64,000 nucleotides of DNA from Siphonodentalium dalli (GCA_032622095.1 CP136061.1:194910935-194974934); one strand, 5' to 3'. Positions 23,057 to 35,330 are shown, numbered from the stretch's first letter. The notes: generated by a model not told the origin, from the letters alone. A program made the numbers and translations.

Positions 23057-23216
23057 CCCTTTCATGACGGAAACTGCGCTGGTGCAGCATTAAAGATATA
23101 TATAAGAGCATGCACTGGCTTACAAGGTCAAGGTAAATATTGTTAGGCCATTGTATTCTATATGCGAGACTCCCTATGGTAGACTCGCATATATAAGAGA
23201 ATGCATTGGCACAGGG
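23057..23216. mobile_element. CATGA-family MITE, right end deleted
   Basis: TTAA|CCCTTTCATGACGGAAACTG on the left. The right side ends at GGCACAGGG|TTAA, so the terminal GAAATTTCAGGAAGCTCC part has been lost, yet TTAA follows directly. Confidence 0.75.
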
Positions 23217-23225
23217 TTAAAATAT

Positions 23226-23551
23226 CAGAACCTCCCTCCAGATGAATAATACACCATTCCAATGAATACTTTAATAACTGGGTGGGAGAATCCATGAACT
23301 GCCCCTTCTTTACTACATACTCATTGGTGAGTAGTTCCCTTAGGAAATGTTCCGATAATAAGTTCAACAAACAACCATATGGCGTTTATTGATCTTATTT
23401 TCTTAAAATTTCCCACCAAAAAATATAAATACTTCTGCTCTTCTTTTATTACTGTCATTTGCCCATTTTTTTCCTCATTAAAATGAATAATAGACCATTC
23501 CAATATACATGTTTATGACTGAGTGGGAGAATCCATATGGTATAGAAAGGG
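23226..23551. mobile_element. CTATACTA-family MITE, long variant
   Basis: The right tip CATATGGTATAGAAAGGG|TTAA is clear. The left half carries an inverted copy of GTGGGAGAATCCAT (near 23282) and the usual GGAAATGTTCCGATAATAAG centre. The CCCTTT tip on the left is gone. Confidence 0.7.
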
Positions 23552-23555
23552 TTAA

Positions 23556-25267
23556 TGTGTCATTTAACTAATTTTTTCCGCAATATTTACAACTAAATCA
23601 TACAGATTCAATGAAAATAGTTGAAAACGTCAAACATGATTTCACAACAATCTTTGCTAAGATAAACATCATCATATAAAATTATGATTTAATTAAATCA
23701 ATTAAATTAAATAGATTAAACTTCTTGAGTGCTACTATAGTAAAATTTCTGATATGTGCATTTTTGGGTTCATATGTGATATGCCAATCGGGTATCAAAT
23801 CAATCTCTATAAATAATTAAGTGATTGAGTGGTTTATATTGCATGTGATCTATCATCAGTACCATCCAATCATAATTAGATAGAAACAATAAAATTATAT
23901 ATTCAAATGTTTAAAAAAAACACCCCTTCCAACAACAAATCCCAAAATTTATGCTTTTTTAATATTTATTTTATCAAGTTCTATCAGGAAAACATCCTTC
24001 AAAATATATTCCTTAATAAGTGCAACATATATAGAGGATCTCTAATGGGTCGCAGTTCTATACAAAATTTATTAACCGAGTGCAATAAATTTGAATCGAG
24101 CCGTGCTTTAGCGATACTTGAATCGAATTTACTAGACGAGGTTAATAAATTTTGTACAGAATTGCGACAAATTTGAGATCCAGTTTATCACATAATCATA
24201 TTTTAGCAAGGAGAAACGATCTCGAAATAGCTGGGGTTGAAAAAAATTAATATTGATTTCCTTATCACAACCAAAGAGGAAGTAAAGAAACCATTAGAAA
24301 AAATATAGTCCCATTTTAAATGTGTCTTTTCATGTTGACAAAATTGTTCAACCACCTTTATCACCCATGTTTATCTCATAGTCAACACAAATCGAATATC
24401 ATAATTATATTCTAATTAACATAATCATAAAGTTCCGGTATAAGGTTTCGACACCTTGTGCTAAGCTCTTAGGTAACTGTGCATGCCAATAATACACGTG
24501 TGTCTTACTAAAATATACGAGACCGGGTTTTGGGGCTATTTATGTGATAAAATTCGATAATACCTTCTTTTTATTTATTTAAAAAAATTCAAACCTTTCT
24601 TCATTAGAAAGTAATCCATTCTCAGTACTCAATATCATGCCTACATGTACCTGTTGGTAGTTAAATTATGGGGATTGGATTAATTGTGGGTCACAGGTCA
24701 ACACAATCCAGAGTAATCCACACTAGTGAGCCTACATTCAACTATGTTGCCCATTGTTCTGTGTTTGCATGCTATCTTTGAATTGACACAAAAACTGCCA
24801 GTAATTATTCATTCGGCTAGGATATCTACAACTGCATTATTCTTCATTGTAAAATCTGAGAGTATCATGGTATACCATATTTCTAAATTAAAATCAACAT
24901 TTGGCATAAAGAATGGTTTGCTGAGGGTAAAATCAGTTGTGTGTGGTGCGGTGCCGAATTAACCCAAGTGCATTTTCACTAAAAATTACCTCTGTGAATC
25001 AAAACTCTCCATTCCGAACACCGAATGGGATTTTGAGTACGTAAGCGACCGAACACATGTATTTTACAATTTAGATCATTGGCAATTTGTTTTACATTTA
25101 ATGGCAGCTACATGTTTCGCGACACCGTGATTCTCTCTAAACCAAATGGAAAGTTCAGTCCGAAGGGTGTTCGGATTGGAGAGGTTTTACTATAATATCT
25201 TGGGAGTAGAAAAAAAAACACAATCAAGGTCTAAAAGTGAGTGTTGGATGGTACTGATTCCGAACTA
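23556..25267. other. No gene recognised (intron sequence)
   Basis: No exon of the channel and no repeat family was identified in this 1.7 kb. The plus-strand open frame at 23907-24176 has no recognisable family or splice context. Confidence 0.4.
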
Positions 25268-25276
25268 TATATACAA

Positions 25277-25350
<74 letters not shown>
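25268..25350. repeat. (AT)n microsatellite
   Basis: Roughly 80 bp of nearly pure TA repeat with AAATA interruptions. Confidence 0.95.
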
Positions 25351-25351
<1 letters not shown>

Positions 25352-25457
25352 CTTTAAATGGCTGATATGTAAGGGTACCTTCACACACTGGCAAATTGCC
25401 AGGCATTCCGTAAGAGAGGGGAATATTTTGTAGGAATAATATTGGTAACATTATTAA

Positions 25458-25590
25458 CCCTAGGATATTTAGATAGCTTGTGAGTAGTTACTTGTTTTCC
25501 CATAATTCATTTCTAGAAATGTTCAGATAATAAGTTAAAATAGCAGTTTTGTGAAATTAATATCTGAACATCCCTACAAATGAATGAATA
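25458..25590. mobile_element. CTATACTA-family MITE, decayed
   Basis: TTAA|CCCTAGGATATTTAG on the left. The hairpin GAAATGTTCAGATAATAAG against TTAATATCTGAACATCCC remains. The right tip is absent. Confidence 0.6.
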
Positions 25591-25739
25591 GGAATTGATA
25601 GTGATTATAAGTATCTCAACATCCCAACATTTTGAGGCACCTGTTCTACAGGGGCCCGGAAGCAAATGAGGGCAAGGGGAGCACAACTTGAGAAAAGGCA
25701 GAATTTTAATATGCATACAGCACTGACATAACAAATTCA

Positions 25740-25840
25740 TATTAACTCATTAAGCGCCGGCGATGAGATATGTTGTCGCCTGAAAGACGCCTTCCGTGTG
25801 CCGGCGAAGAGATATCTCGTCACCCAAAACACAACGTTTA
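25740..25840. repeat. GC-rich motif segment after TTAA
   Basis: TTAACTCATTAAGCGCCGGC opens a stretch with two related units, GCCGGCGATGAGATATGTTG and GCCGGCGAAGAGATATCTCG. It resembles the left end of a further TTAA-type family, but no right end was found. Confidence 0.5.
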
Positions 25841-26115
25841 GAACATGCTGCCTACTGATTGAAAAACTCACAATTTGAATCTTAGTGTATATGATTAGAA
25901 CATTGCAGATTACAATTCACATTTTGGGAGATGTGTCTGTTTAATTATCATCATGGGGGGGGGAGTCTGTACATCGCGATGCACAGATGCTCTCTTATAT
26001 CTGTTTTTGGGTGTAATGATACAGACAAAAAACAATGAAAAGTGGCATTGTGTCCAGGAAACACGGTACAAGATTATCGGAAATTCCCAGAAAGTTGGCA
26101 GTGAATGGTACTTAA

Positions 26116-26308
26116 AGGGGTACTGTACACAAAATCCGGACAATTGAATCATTTTCTTTATAAATACCATGTTGCTTGCATCATTCATTGAGCACATGAG
26201 TATTTTGCACTAATCCATGGCTCAAATTCATTCATTTGTTGCATATTTTCTGTTGAGTATAAAAGGAGATGGTCCCATAAATGGCTGGATTTAGTGTACA
26301 GTACCCCT
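26116..26308. mobile_element. TTAA-flanked MITE, GGGGTACTGTACA family
   Basis: Ends AGGGGTACTGTACAC and GTGTACAGTACCCCT, TTAA at 26112-26115 and 26309-26312. 193 bp, single copy in the window. Confidence 0.8.
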
Positions 26309-26500
26309 TTAAGACTGAATATACTTTTTATTTAGGCCAACATAACAATGCTCTACCAGCACATATTTTAGGTATTTCTTGCCATTTTATAAAGATTGAG
26401 TCAGTGTTTTGCAATTTGCACTCCGCTGTGCCCCCCTTTGCCTCCCCCTGCTGTGGCACCCCTGCTGTTCTGTAAACCTAAGCTTATCTCTCATAAATGT

Positions 26501-26806
26501 TAAAGGTGCTCAAACCGAACAGACGCTCCTAAATTACTATTTCTTTGGCTTCAGGGGTAAAAAATAATAATACCGGTAACCACTTAATTTTAGAGTTATC
26601 CATCTTTATCTGCCAGAACGTCCATTTGAACCTGTTTGAACACAAGTTTCTGGGCTAGAAACAATTGAAAAAATTAACTTAAAAAATCGATATCTGATCA
26701 CTCTGAGCTTTGACGGGTAGGTTCCTCGACACGAATCAAATATTTTTTACCCCCGAAGCCAAAAAAATTGTAATTTAGGAGCGTCTGATCGGATTGAGTA
26801 CCTTTA
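26501..26806. mobile_element. GGTACTCAATCC-family MITE
   Basis: Right end GGATTGAGTACCTTTAA; left end AAAGGTGCTCAAACCGAACAG, both next to TTAA. Inside, CTAAATTACTATTTCTTTGG pairs with its complement on the right arm, followed by TTTTTTACCCCCGAAGCC. Confidence 0.75.
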
Positions 26807-26932
26807 ACAACCTTTGACAATTTTCAAGGGAATTTGCTAGGCGCTTGCCAGTATGTGAATGTTTCCAAAGCGTAGGTATGAGGGAAGGGGGCTATAAAGA
26901 TAGTAAATGCTCCCCACCAAGTTATAACGAAC

Positions 26933-27381
26933 CAAGCCTGATTATAGTGTGCCTCTCATTTGCAGAATGAGGACCCCAGAGGGTGAATTTAGTGACACTA
27001 TCCCGCACCAGGCTAGCATCACCAAATTAACCCTCTGGGGACCTCATTCTGCTTAAGCCTCAGCTTCTGGGAAGTATCTATAGTCTCAAGTTAACATTGT
27101 TTTAACTTTTAAGATACTCTTTAAATTCCCTTCTGGGAATTTTCTATATCCCTTAATTTTCAGAAGATAAAATGCATAATCGAGGTGACTAATGGGTGAA
27201 CATCAACAACTTCAACTGGGGAACATCAATCTGATCCTAGGTGGCAGTTGTTCACCTAAGCAAAATTAGGTTCCCAGAGGGTGAGTTTGATGATGCTAGC
27301 CTGTCATGCAGGATAACGTCACTAAATTCACCCTCTGGGGGACCTCATTCTGCAAATGACAGACACACTATAATCAGGCTT
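26933..27381. mobile_element. hAT-like double-hairpin MITE
   Basis: Left end CAAGCCTGATTATAGTGTGC, right end CACTATAATCAGGCTT. Spacer of the first type (ACTTCAACTGGGGAACATC). No exact target duplication. Confidence 0.85.
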
Positions 27382-27702
27382 TTAATTGAACCAAAATATT
27401 TCAAATTCCTACAACTACTTTCATCATGTATGCTGAAGTTAAGTATCAGATTAGTCACAGATAACATAAGATTATCATTTGTGGCTGGCAACTGTGTCAC
27501 TTTCAGCCAAAGAATGGATTTAAACAAATATAATAGCATCATACATGTGCCATGCATGTTTGATTGTCTTTTTTATTAACAGGAGGGTGAACATCAGACC
27601 AATAGTACGTTCACAAATACTCTACCATTTATCGCAACATGCAATGACATCACATGTAAAGCAATGGGTTACACTCTCTATAAGCACCCCACTCAGGAAA
27701 AA
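27382..27702. other. No gene recognised
   Basis: Intronic sequence of about 320 bp without a recognisable feature. Confidence 0.4.
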
Positions 27703-27821
27703 CAAGGATAGTGTGTCTGTCATTTGCAGAATGAGGTCCCCAGAGGGTGAATTTGGTGATGCTAGTCCACCATGAAGGGTACATCATTCTGCAAATGGCA
27801 GACACACTATTTGCAGGCTTG
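27703..27821. mobile_element. hAT-like MITE, miniature 119-bp form
   Basis: Only the outermost repeat (AGTGTGTCTGTCATTTGCAG) and part of the first palindrome remain, closed by GCAAATGGCAGACACACTAT. The interior was deleted. Confidence 0.78.
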
Positions 27822-28000
27822 ACCACAAACATGGTTCAATAATAGATCTTATTCATTACGAACTTTTGTTTATTAATTAATGTTATGGTAAGTTAAGATA
27901 TATTTTATTTAAAGTCGGATATAAAAACATAGTATTAAAACACAAGCTGTTTTAAATTATTGATAAACTTCCAATTAATTAAATAGAATTTACTCATAAG

Positions 28001-28438
28001 CAAGCATTGAAATAGTGTGCTTGTCATTTGCAGAATGAGGTCCCCAGAGGGTGAATTAAACTTAATTTAGTGACCCTATCACGCACGATGGGCTAGCATC
28101 ACCAAATTCACCCTCTGGAAACCACATTCTGCTGATCGAGGCCTTAGCTGATATGGGAGACCCAGGATCAGATTGAATTTCCCCATTAGACACCTCGATT
28201 AATATGCATTTTATCTTCTGCAAATTAGAGAATATAGAAACTGAACAGAAGGGAAACAGTAAATAAAAACAATGTTAATTTGAGACAATAGATACTTCCC
28301 AGATGATGAGGGCTCAGCAGAATGAGGTCCCCAGAGGGTGAATTTAGTGTTGCTAGCCAGGTGTGTGGGGTAGCATCACTAAATTCACCCTCTGAGGAAC
28401 TCATTATGTAAATGACAGACACAGTATTTCAAGGCTTG
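28001..28438. mobile_element. hAT-like double-hairpin MITE
   Basis: Left end CAAGCATTGAAATAGTGTG, right end AGTATTTCAAGGCTTG. Contains an 8-bp tandem slip (GAATTAAACTTAATTTAG) in the left palindrome. Lies 76 nt downstream of a channel exon donor. Confidence 0.85.
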
Positions 28439-28514
28439 CTGGCTTTATAGATACGCAAGTAAATTGTATTCAGCTTTCAAATTCATGCGCAATACATTTC
28501 GTTATGATATTCAC

Positions 28515-28618
28515 CTTGAATTCACCCAGCGTCATCTGGAAAAGTGTCATCACAGTATCTTGTAGACTACTAAAACTGTTGCTCGATTCAGTTACATTCC
28601 GAAACAGAAAATAAAAAC
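28515..28618 (-). CDS. TRPV-like channel exon: pore region
   Basis: 104 nt: two bases complete a glycine codon (G|GT), then 34 codons to an AAG|GTGAAT donor. It encodes FYFLFRNVTE (end of S5), a Ser/Asn-rich turret (SSNSFSS), then the pore helix and filter QDTVMTLFQMTLGEFK. FQMTLGEF is the pore signature of invertebrate TRPV channels. NVTE is a potential N-glycosylation site on the extracellular side. Both alternative upstream exons join it in frame. Confidence 0.95.
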
Positions 28619-28857
28619 CTGCAAAACAAAAATTTGCAATGAGGTAAACATTTGGGTAAATTAAAAAAATTAATTTGCAGCGAAATTAAATGAATCATAT
28701 TCAATTCAATTAATATTTGTCTTCTTCAATAATATGAAGAAAAGAACACATTTAATAATAAATATTGTTATGTACAAATGAACCAGTCTCCAGCACTCTG
28801 ACCCTCAGTATACAATAATTTTGTAAAACTATAAGTAGTATTAATATTAAAATTAAA

Positions 28858-28986
28858 ATCATATTCTGTGTTCATATACTTCTCCGGGGGCCCATATCCA
28901 TATATTATCAAATATATTAGCAATCATATTCTGTGTTCATATACTTCTCCGGGGCCCATATCCATATATTATCAAATATATTAGCC
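28858..28986. repeat. Tandem duplication of about 65 bp
   Basis: AATCATATTCTGTGTTCATA to ATCAAATATATTAGC is present twice in direct succession with a single-base length difference in a G run. Confidence 0.9.
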
Positions 28987-29092
28987 TACCAGTATAAATA
29001 AAGTTGGTGTGTTGACACAGTGAAAACATGGGTGTGGCAGCAATCGTGTAATATTATTTAACTAGCTTCCTCAGTGTTATAGATAAAACCAT

Positions 29093-29477
29093 TACAGGTG
29101 CACCATCCAAATTAACTCTCCTAAGTTACTATTCCTTTTGCTTCGATGGTAAATAATATTTGATTTGAGTCGAGGAACCCATCAAAGCTCAAAGTTATCA
29201 GATAACGATTTTTAGAAATCTGTTATTTTCACCACCTGGAATATTTGGCAGCCTGCCATGTATCCAGCAAATGACGACACACTCTTGATACCAAATTGCG
29301 TTTAACAAAATGTTGATACATAACACTTTCTGGGCAATTTTATGCTATAGTTGAAAGTGGTTAGCATTATTTTTTGTCAATTAATCGATTCTGATAACTG
29401 AAGTGCCATTTCAAGAAATATTGTTGTTGTTGGAATCTAATAATATGGGGACTATCAAATCGGATTGTGTACCTTTA
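29093..29477. mobile_element. GGTACTCAATCC-family MITE, divergent
   Basis: Left arm CTCCTAAGTTACTATTCC and the GAGTCGAGGAACCCATC block match the family. The right end reads CGGATTGTGTACCTTTAA. The left tip is decayed. Confidence 0.6.
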
Positions 29478-30174
29478 AAATGTCTGCATGTTTCAAGTAG
29501 ATTTCTCATATCAAAACCATTGTTATACAAGAAAACCATAGTCAGAAATGGTAACGCGCTCAAGATCATATATTTTTACCCATGTTTGTAATTATAGAAT
29601 ATAAAATATATTGGTTTCGCGAATGACCAACTCAGAATTCCGTTAAAATAACAATAACAACCAGCACCTAATTAATGAACCAGCAGCCATCTCTGACCAC
29701 AACCCTCAGTGGGCTGCAAAACGAAAAATGTCTATAAAAGTTGAAATATAAGACTTACAAATTATCTTTTTCATTTCTTTTATTTGTATTACAAATTGAC
29801 ACAAACCAAAAATCAACATTATTGACATAATAATGTAAAGGACAATAAACAAATTTAAATTCCTAACTACACCTTTTACCGGACTCGGATTCCTGGTCGC
29901 GCAGTTCCGACTTTTAAATCCGTCCCCAAAATTCCAATTTTTCTATAAATAAAACCCCCAGCATAAACTCCAGTGCCCAGGCGAAACAAGAATTTGGACA
30001 TTAGTATACACGCGGCACGACTAATAATTATTACTGTCACAGTCATGGAAATTTTGAATGGTCAGCCCGGTAGCTTTTGGGATGTTATAACCCCCTTATC
30101 GGGGAACATAGCCCCTGAGTCAGGGAAATCCTGGTGCCACCCCTGTTTGTGAATATCATAATTAAGCCAGAGAT
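29478..30174. other. No gene recognised (intron sequence)
   Basis: No repeat family or exon recognised. Confidence 0.4.
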
Positions 30175-30182
30175 AATATCAG

Positions 30183-30436
30183 CAAGCCTTGAAATAGTGT
30201 GTCTGTCATTTGCAGAATGAGGTTCCCAGAGGGTGAATTTAGTGATGCTACCCCGCATAGCGGGCTAGCATCACCAAATTCACCCTCTGGGAACCTCATT
30301 CTGCTGAGGTGTAAGCAGAATGAGGTCCCCAGAGAGTGAATTTGGTGATGCTAGCCCGCTATGCCGGGTAGCATCACTAAATTCACCCTCTGGGGACCTC
30401 ATTCTGCAAATGACAGGCAAACTATTTCAAGGCATG
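30183..30436. mobile_element. hAT-like MITE with exact 8-bp TSD, compact form
   Basis: AATATCAG flanks both ends exactly (30175-30182, 30437-30444). Ends CAAGCCTTGAAATAGTGTG and CTATTTCAAGGCATG. Same compact build as 12351-12602. Confidence 0.92.
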
Positions 30437-30724
30437 AATATCAGATTTCTCATGGTGACACTTGGTACAAACAATGACAAACACAAATATATAACTATGT
30501 AAGTGGAGTAACTCTACTTTCCTACAACAACATGAGCCAAGATGAGCTGGATCTATGGAATTGTTGCTCAGAAGAGAAATATGGATGTTGCCAAAATAAT
30601 TTTCAAATAGATTTAAATACTATGAAGAAACATCTTCAATTTAGATACTCAATAGCTGAAGTGAAACATTGATCTGTGTTTGTGAGGACCAATTCTTCTG
30701 AAAATGTCAATTCAAGGACCATTA

Positions 30725-30846
30725 GCAGAATGGGGTCCCCAGGAGGTGAATTTGGTGATGCTAGCCCACTGTGCGGGATAGCATCACTAAATTTCCCCTC
30801 TGGGGACCTCATTCTGCAAATGACAGGCACACTAAACTCTGGCATG
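30725..30846. mobile_element. hAT-like MITE, single hairpin
   Basis: One palindrome (GCAGAATGGGGTCC to GGACCTCATTCTGC) and the right terminal repeat ending TCTGGCATG. The left terminal repeat is missing. Confidence 0.75.
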
Positions 30847-31281
30847 AAGGCTACATGTAAGTGAATCAGTCCCTGAGACGCACACATCCGAGTATGAATG
30901 TGAACATTTCAATATCCCCTTCTGGGGGATAATGATATTTATCTAATTGCAATGTGTGCTATAATCCATTAGTGAGCGTATAACAAAACCTATTATATAA
31001 AAGTTATGAAAAGTATTCTCATAAATTGAATAAACAAAGTGAGAGATAAGAGTGTGTAAAATGGAGATAGGGCATATAAATAGTCTGTAACAAATATGCA
31101 AAGAAATGAATAGACAAACATAATAATAACTCATCAATGGATATACACACGGGCGGTGGAGTGGGGGGGGGCATTCAGTGGCTCCAGCCCACCTTACCCT
31201 CGATTGACGCACTTCAGTGCTTCTGCCAGTCATGATGATGATATGGATATACAATTAGAATGAGTGTTCTTCAGATTTACG

Positions 31282-31726
31282 CAAGCCTGAGTTTAATGTG
31301 CTTGCCATTTGCAGAATGAGGTCCCCAGATGGCAAATTTAGTGACGCTATCCGCATAGTGGGTTAAATCACCAAATTCCCCCTTTGGGGACCTCATTCTG
31401 CATGGCCTCATCTGCTATAGACTCAGATTGAATTTCCCAAATGGTGAATATTGTGATGTTACCCTGATGTACACCCATTGGGAACCTCGATTATGAAATA
31501 TGTCGTCTGCCAATTTGAGGATATAGAGAAACTAAACTAAAAAAGAAATATAATCTAGGTGAAGAAGTTTCTATAGAAATTTTATGATAAAGAAACTTTC
31601 CAGAGAAAATGAGGACTAAGCAGAATGAGGTCCCCAGAGTGTGAATTTAGTGATGCTAGCCTGCTATGCGGGATAGCGTCACTAAATTCACCTTCTGGGG
31701 ACCTCATTCTACAAATTACAGGCTTA
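31282..31726. mobile_element. hAT-like double-hairpin MITE
   Basis: Left end CAAGCCTGAGTTTAATGTGC. Second-type spacer. Possible degenerate duplication: GATTTACG before and AATTTATG after. Confidence 0.83.
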
Positions 31727-32502
31727 AATTTATGTCAATCCTATATAATATGCATATTCACAGAACAATAAGATATTATCAGATGAGATTTGCCATGGGA
31801 TTGATATTGTGTGATATTGTGTGATATTACAGTTTACAACCTATGAAAATCTAATTTTATCACATACATGATGTGATTTTCATATGATTTCAACCTGCTG
31901 TCGATGATTCATAATGACAGGTTATACATGTATTAATTTAAGGATCAGGGGACCTCTCTTGATATGACCAGAACCACATGTTTACCATGAGAATAGGCAA
32001 CTTGAAATTATTTGCGACAAAATATCTATTTTTTAGAAGGAAAAATATATTTTTATTCACTTCCCATATCACAACTTTTATTTGCTGAATGGGTAATAAT
32101 TTAAGTGGAACAAAAGCAAATTTGATAATTATTTGAAAATTTAGTTCGAGCACGTGCTTATACAGTAAATCAGGAAACTTAAATATTTGCAGTCACATTT
32201 TCAAGGTAAATTTCTGGTTTTTTGTTATATATTTGCTGCCTACAATGTTATTTCTGCAGGTTTTACAGTTCGGTCAACTTTTGTGCTGTTAATTGCGATA
32301 GGCGTAACTTTTCCCCCAGTTGAGGTCCCCTGAACCATAAAATCTTACTCAGAACACCTTAGATGAAACCCTTCAGATATGAGTTGATTGAGAAAATTAA
32401 GATAAAGATCAGGAAAGGATGATGACTATTTTCACAACACTGAACACTTAAATTCTGATGCTGATTTGGTAAAGTTTGCATAGTTCGGTTGATTCGGGTA
32501 CC
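31727..32502. other. No gene recognised (intron sequence)
   Basis: Only a short GTGATATTGT tandem (about 31803-31825) was noticed. Confidence 0.4.
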
Positions 32503-32712
32503 TAGATGCCCTAAATAATCGACTCCTTAACCACAGCAGAATTATGGGTAATTTTTCAGGATTTAGTCAGAAATATGGCTTGTTACCATTCATTAGAAAG
32601 CTCACTGAGAGCATTCCGATGAATGACAACAAGCCATATATTTCCGACTAAACCTGAAAAATTACCCATAATTCTGCTGTGGTTAAGGAGTCGATTATTT
32701 AGGGCATTGCTG
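32503..32712. mobile_element. CAGT-MITE, full palindrome
   Basis: Arms meet at GAAAGCTCACTGAGAGCATTC. The outer four bases on each side are worn (TAGATGCCC; GGGCATTGCTG). Confidence 0.83.
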
Positions 32713-33359
32713 TTGGATCTCGAACAATGATTTGGATATGGAGGATAATTGCAGCATTGACTACAAGAAGTCATGTCTGCTAGATTGTATTGGTCATGAA
32801 GATATGGAATTTACAGTTTTGTATGCTTTCTGTTCCTTTGGGATAATGGAGAGAAAACTTCAAATTCAAACTCTTTACACCATCACAGGAAAATATCATT
32901 CAATGGTAAGGAAGATATGTTCTATTTCCACACGAAATCCCTGCACCATGCAGTTCCTGTTATTATTTTTATAATAACTATAATAATAACAGTAAAGGAT
33001 AATTCTACTGATTCGCAAGGATAATCGTACAACATTTCACAAAAAGGCAACATCGACATGCTATCCGCCCTATTGAGACGAACGATTTTATATGTGTTTC
33101 AGTTTGTTACTCTCCGACATGGTTGGACCGAATTTTTTCCAGTCTCTGCTGCTATACTAAATGAAATATTAATCGGTTGCATGGACAAGCTAGTGTGAAA
33201 GTGAAAACTTCTAGATCCCCTCTGGGGAATATCAAAATATATTTAACCGCAACTTTTTTGATAGATCACCATTGAGCTTATAATAAATAGTTGGCACTAA
33301 ATGTGACCGCTACTTGTTTCAAAACAAAGAGTGTTGACATCAACTTGGCAATAAGCTTA
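32713..33359. other. No gene recognised (intron sequence)
   Basis: The open frame at 32732-32974 shows no recognisable family. No repeat was noted. Confidence 0.4.
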
Positions 33360-33691
33360 CAGTAATGCCCTAATTAATCGACTTCTTCTTAACCACAGGA
33401 GAATTATGGGTAACTTTTCAGGATTTAGTCGGAAATATGGCTTGTTGCCATTCATTGGAAAGCTCTCGGCGAGAACTTTCCGATGAATGGCAACAAGCAC
33501 ACCAGAATTACAGAAACAAAGTCAGAGTGATGCACTGGCAGGTTGGCCTAAACCTTTTTGAAAGTCAAATAAGGAGGAAACGGCTAAAAACATATTTGTC
33601 ATAAGCCATATTTCTGACTAAATCCTGAAAAGTTACCCATAATTCTCCTGTGGTTAAGAAGTCAATTAATTTAATAGGGCATTTAATACTG
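33360..33691. mobile_element. CAGT-MITE split by an internal insertion
   Basis: Both arms are present, but about 115 bp of unrelated sequence (from ACACCAGAATTACAG to ACATATTTGTC, roughly 33498-33603) lies within the right arm near the centre. The inserted piece has no repeat partner elsewhere in the window. Confidence 0.82.
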
Positions 33692-33946
33692 TATGTCGAG
33701 ATTACAGTATTACTATTGGATGATATTTTTCCGCAACCAGTATAGAGATTTATACGTTTATAGTCTGAAAATTCATTTAAGGATAATGTTGAAGTTTCTC
33801 AACCTAAACCTTGTAACTTATAGGGGTACTATACCGGTAAATGAAAGTTCATTGGGAAATCATGCGCTCAACCGATGAGCACTGGATATGCCTACCTCCT
33901 CAATAGCCCAAATCAATTTTCCACATCCGGGGTATTGACATATAAT

Positions 33947-33975
33947 CCTCTTCACTGCTATATGTCAGTACGGAG
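33947..33975. mobile_element. CTCTTCGCTGCTA-family solo end
   Basis: CCTCTTCACTGCTATATGTC matches the tip of the 21.3-kb element with two changes. No partner end nearby. Confidence 0.5.
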
Positions 33976-34060
33976 TATGAAGGTCATTCAAAACTGTATG
34001 GACATAATTCAGTACAATCGCAGTGAGTTGATACTCATTTTGAGCACTCAAAAAGGGGTA

Positions 34061-34249
34061 CAGTAATGCCCTAAGTAATCGACCCCTTAACCACAGCAGA
34101 ATTATGGGTAACTTTTCAGGATTTAGTTGGAAATATGGCTTCCTGAGAGCTTTCCGATGAATGGCAACAAGCCATATTTCCGACTAAATCCTGAAAAGTT
34201 ACCCATAATTCTGCTGTGGTTGAGGGGTCGATTACTTAGGGCATTACTG
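34061..34249. mobile_element. CAGT-MITE
   Basis: TA on both sides. Left arm shortened next to the centre (GGCTTCCTGAGAGCTTTCC). Confidence 0.9.
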
Positions 34250-34665
34250 TATCTTGGCAAAAATGCATTTCGATATTTTAAATGTGTCAAATGGTTTAGG
34301 ACAATTCAAGAAAATAGCCTTGATCTGGGAGCAGTTGGAAGATTTTCTCATTATCTCAAGTTTTCTAATAGAGATAATACCCAGGTTTAGCCACACGTAA
34401 GTTAACTTACAACATTTGTGCTACCATTGCCAATGAAAGCCACCTGACCCATGTGACTATTTTGCTGACAAGTACAAGGTACATCATTTTGTTTAGAAGT
34501 TTTGTATCCAATGTCTAGCATTCAGAACTTATAGCAAGGAGGAAAAATCTTATCTTCTAATAACCCAATGAGCAACCAACACTATGCAGGCAGTAGGAAA
34601 ATGGTATTTTCCTGTGCGGAAAGATCTTATTTTGACCTCACCACCCAACAATTTTTGACCATTTA
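34250..34665. other. No gene recognised (intron sequence)
   Basis: About 400 bp between two CAGT-MITEs without identifiable content. Confidence 0.4.
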
Positions 34666-34878
34666 CAGTAATGCCCCAAGTAATCGACCCCTTAACTACA
34701 GCAGAATTATGGGTAACTTTTCAGGATTTAGTCGGAAATATAGCTTGTTGCCATTCATCGGAAAGCTCTCGGGGAGAGCTTTCCGATGAATGGCAACAAG
34801 CCATATTTCCGACAAAATCCTGAAAAGTTACCCATAATTCTGCTGTGGTTAAGGAGTCGATTTCTTAGAGCATTACTG
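34666..34878. mobile_element. CAGT-MITE, full palindrome
   Basis: TA-flanked, 213 bp. The centre GAAAGCTCTCGGGGAGAGC is a near-perfect hairpin loop. Best-preserved full-length copy. Confidence 0.92.
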
Positions 34879-35002
34879 TAATATCTATAATTGTGTAGGT
34901 TTGCTGCTGTATAATCATGTGACTGTTCCAACCAAGTCTATCTCCATAGCAATGCCATAGCAACACATGTTACAAGTTACACATACATGTGGCTATTATT
35001 AA

Positions 35003-35252
35003 CTCTTTCATGAAGGGAACTGCAGTGGTGCAGCGTTAAAGATCCTGTGCCAGTGCATTCACATATATAAGAGAATGCATTGGCACAGGATTTTTAGCAA
35101 AATTTCACTGGCTTACAAGATCTAGGTAAATATTATTAGGCCAATGTATTCTCATATATATACAAGGCTCCCTATGGCAGACTCGCATATATAAGAGAAT
35201 GCATTGGCACAGGCTTTTTGCAAAATTTCAGGAAGCTCCATTCACGAAAGGG
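35003..35252. mobile_element. TTAA-flanked MITE, CATGA family
   Basis: TTAA at 34999-35002 and 35253-35256. Left CTCTTTCATGAAGGGAACTG, right GAAGCTCCATTCACGAAAGG. Two core hairpins, the first reduced to GTGCATTCACATATATAAG. Confidence 0.87.
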
Positions 35253-35256
35253 TTAA

Positions 35257-35283
35257 TGACATAATTTAGCAGTGAAGAGATTA
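35257..35283. mobile_element. CTCTTCGCTGCTA-family solo end
   Basis: TGACATAATTTAGCAGTGAAG then AGATTAA: the right end of the 21.3-kb family, abutting the TTAA of the preceding MITE and 51 nt from a channel exon donor. Confidence 0.55.
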
Positions 35284-35330
35284 ATCAATGGATCCAAGTA
35301 AGCAATCTGAACCAACTCAGCTTTCCTTAC

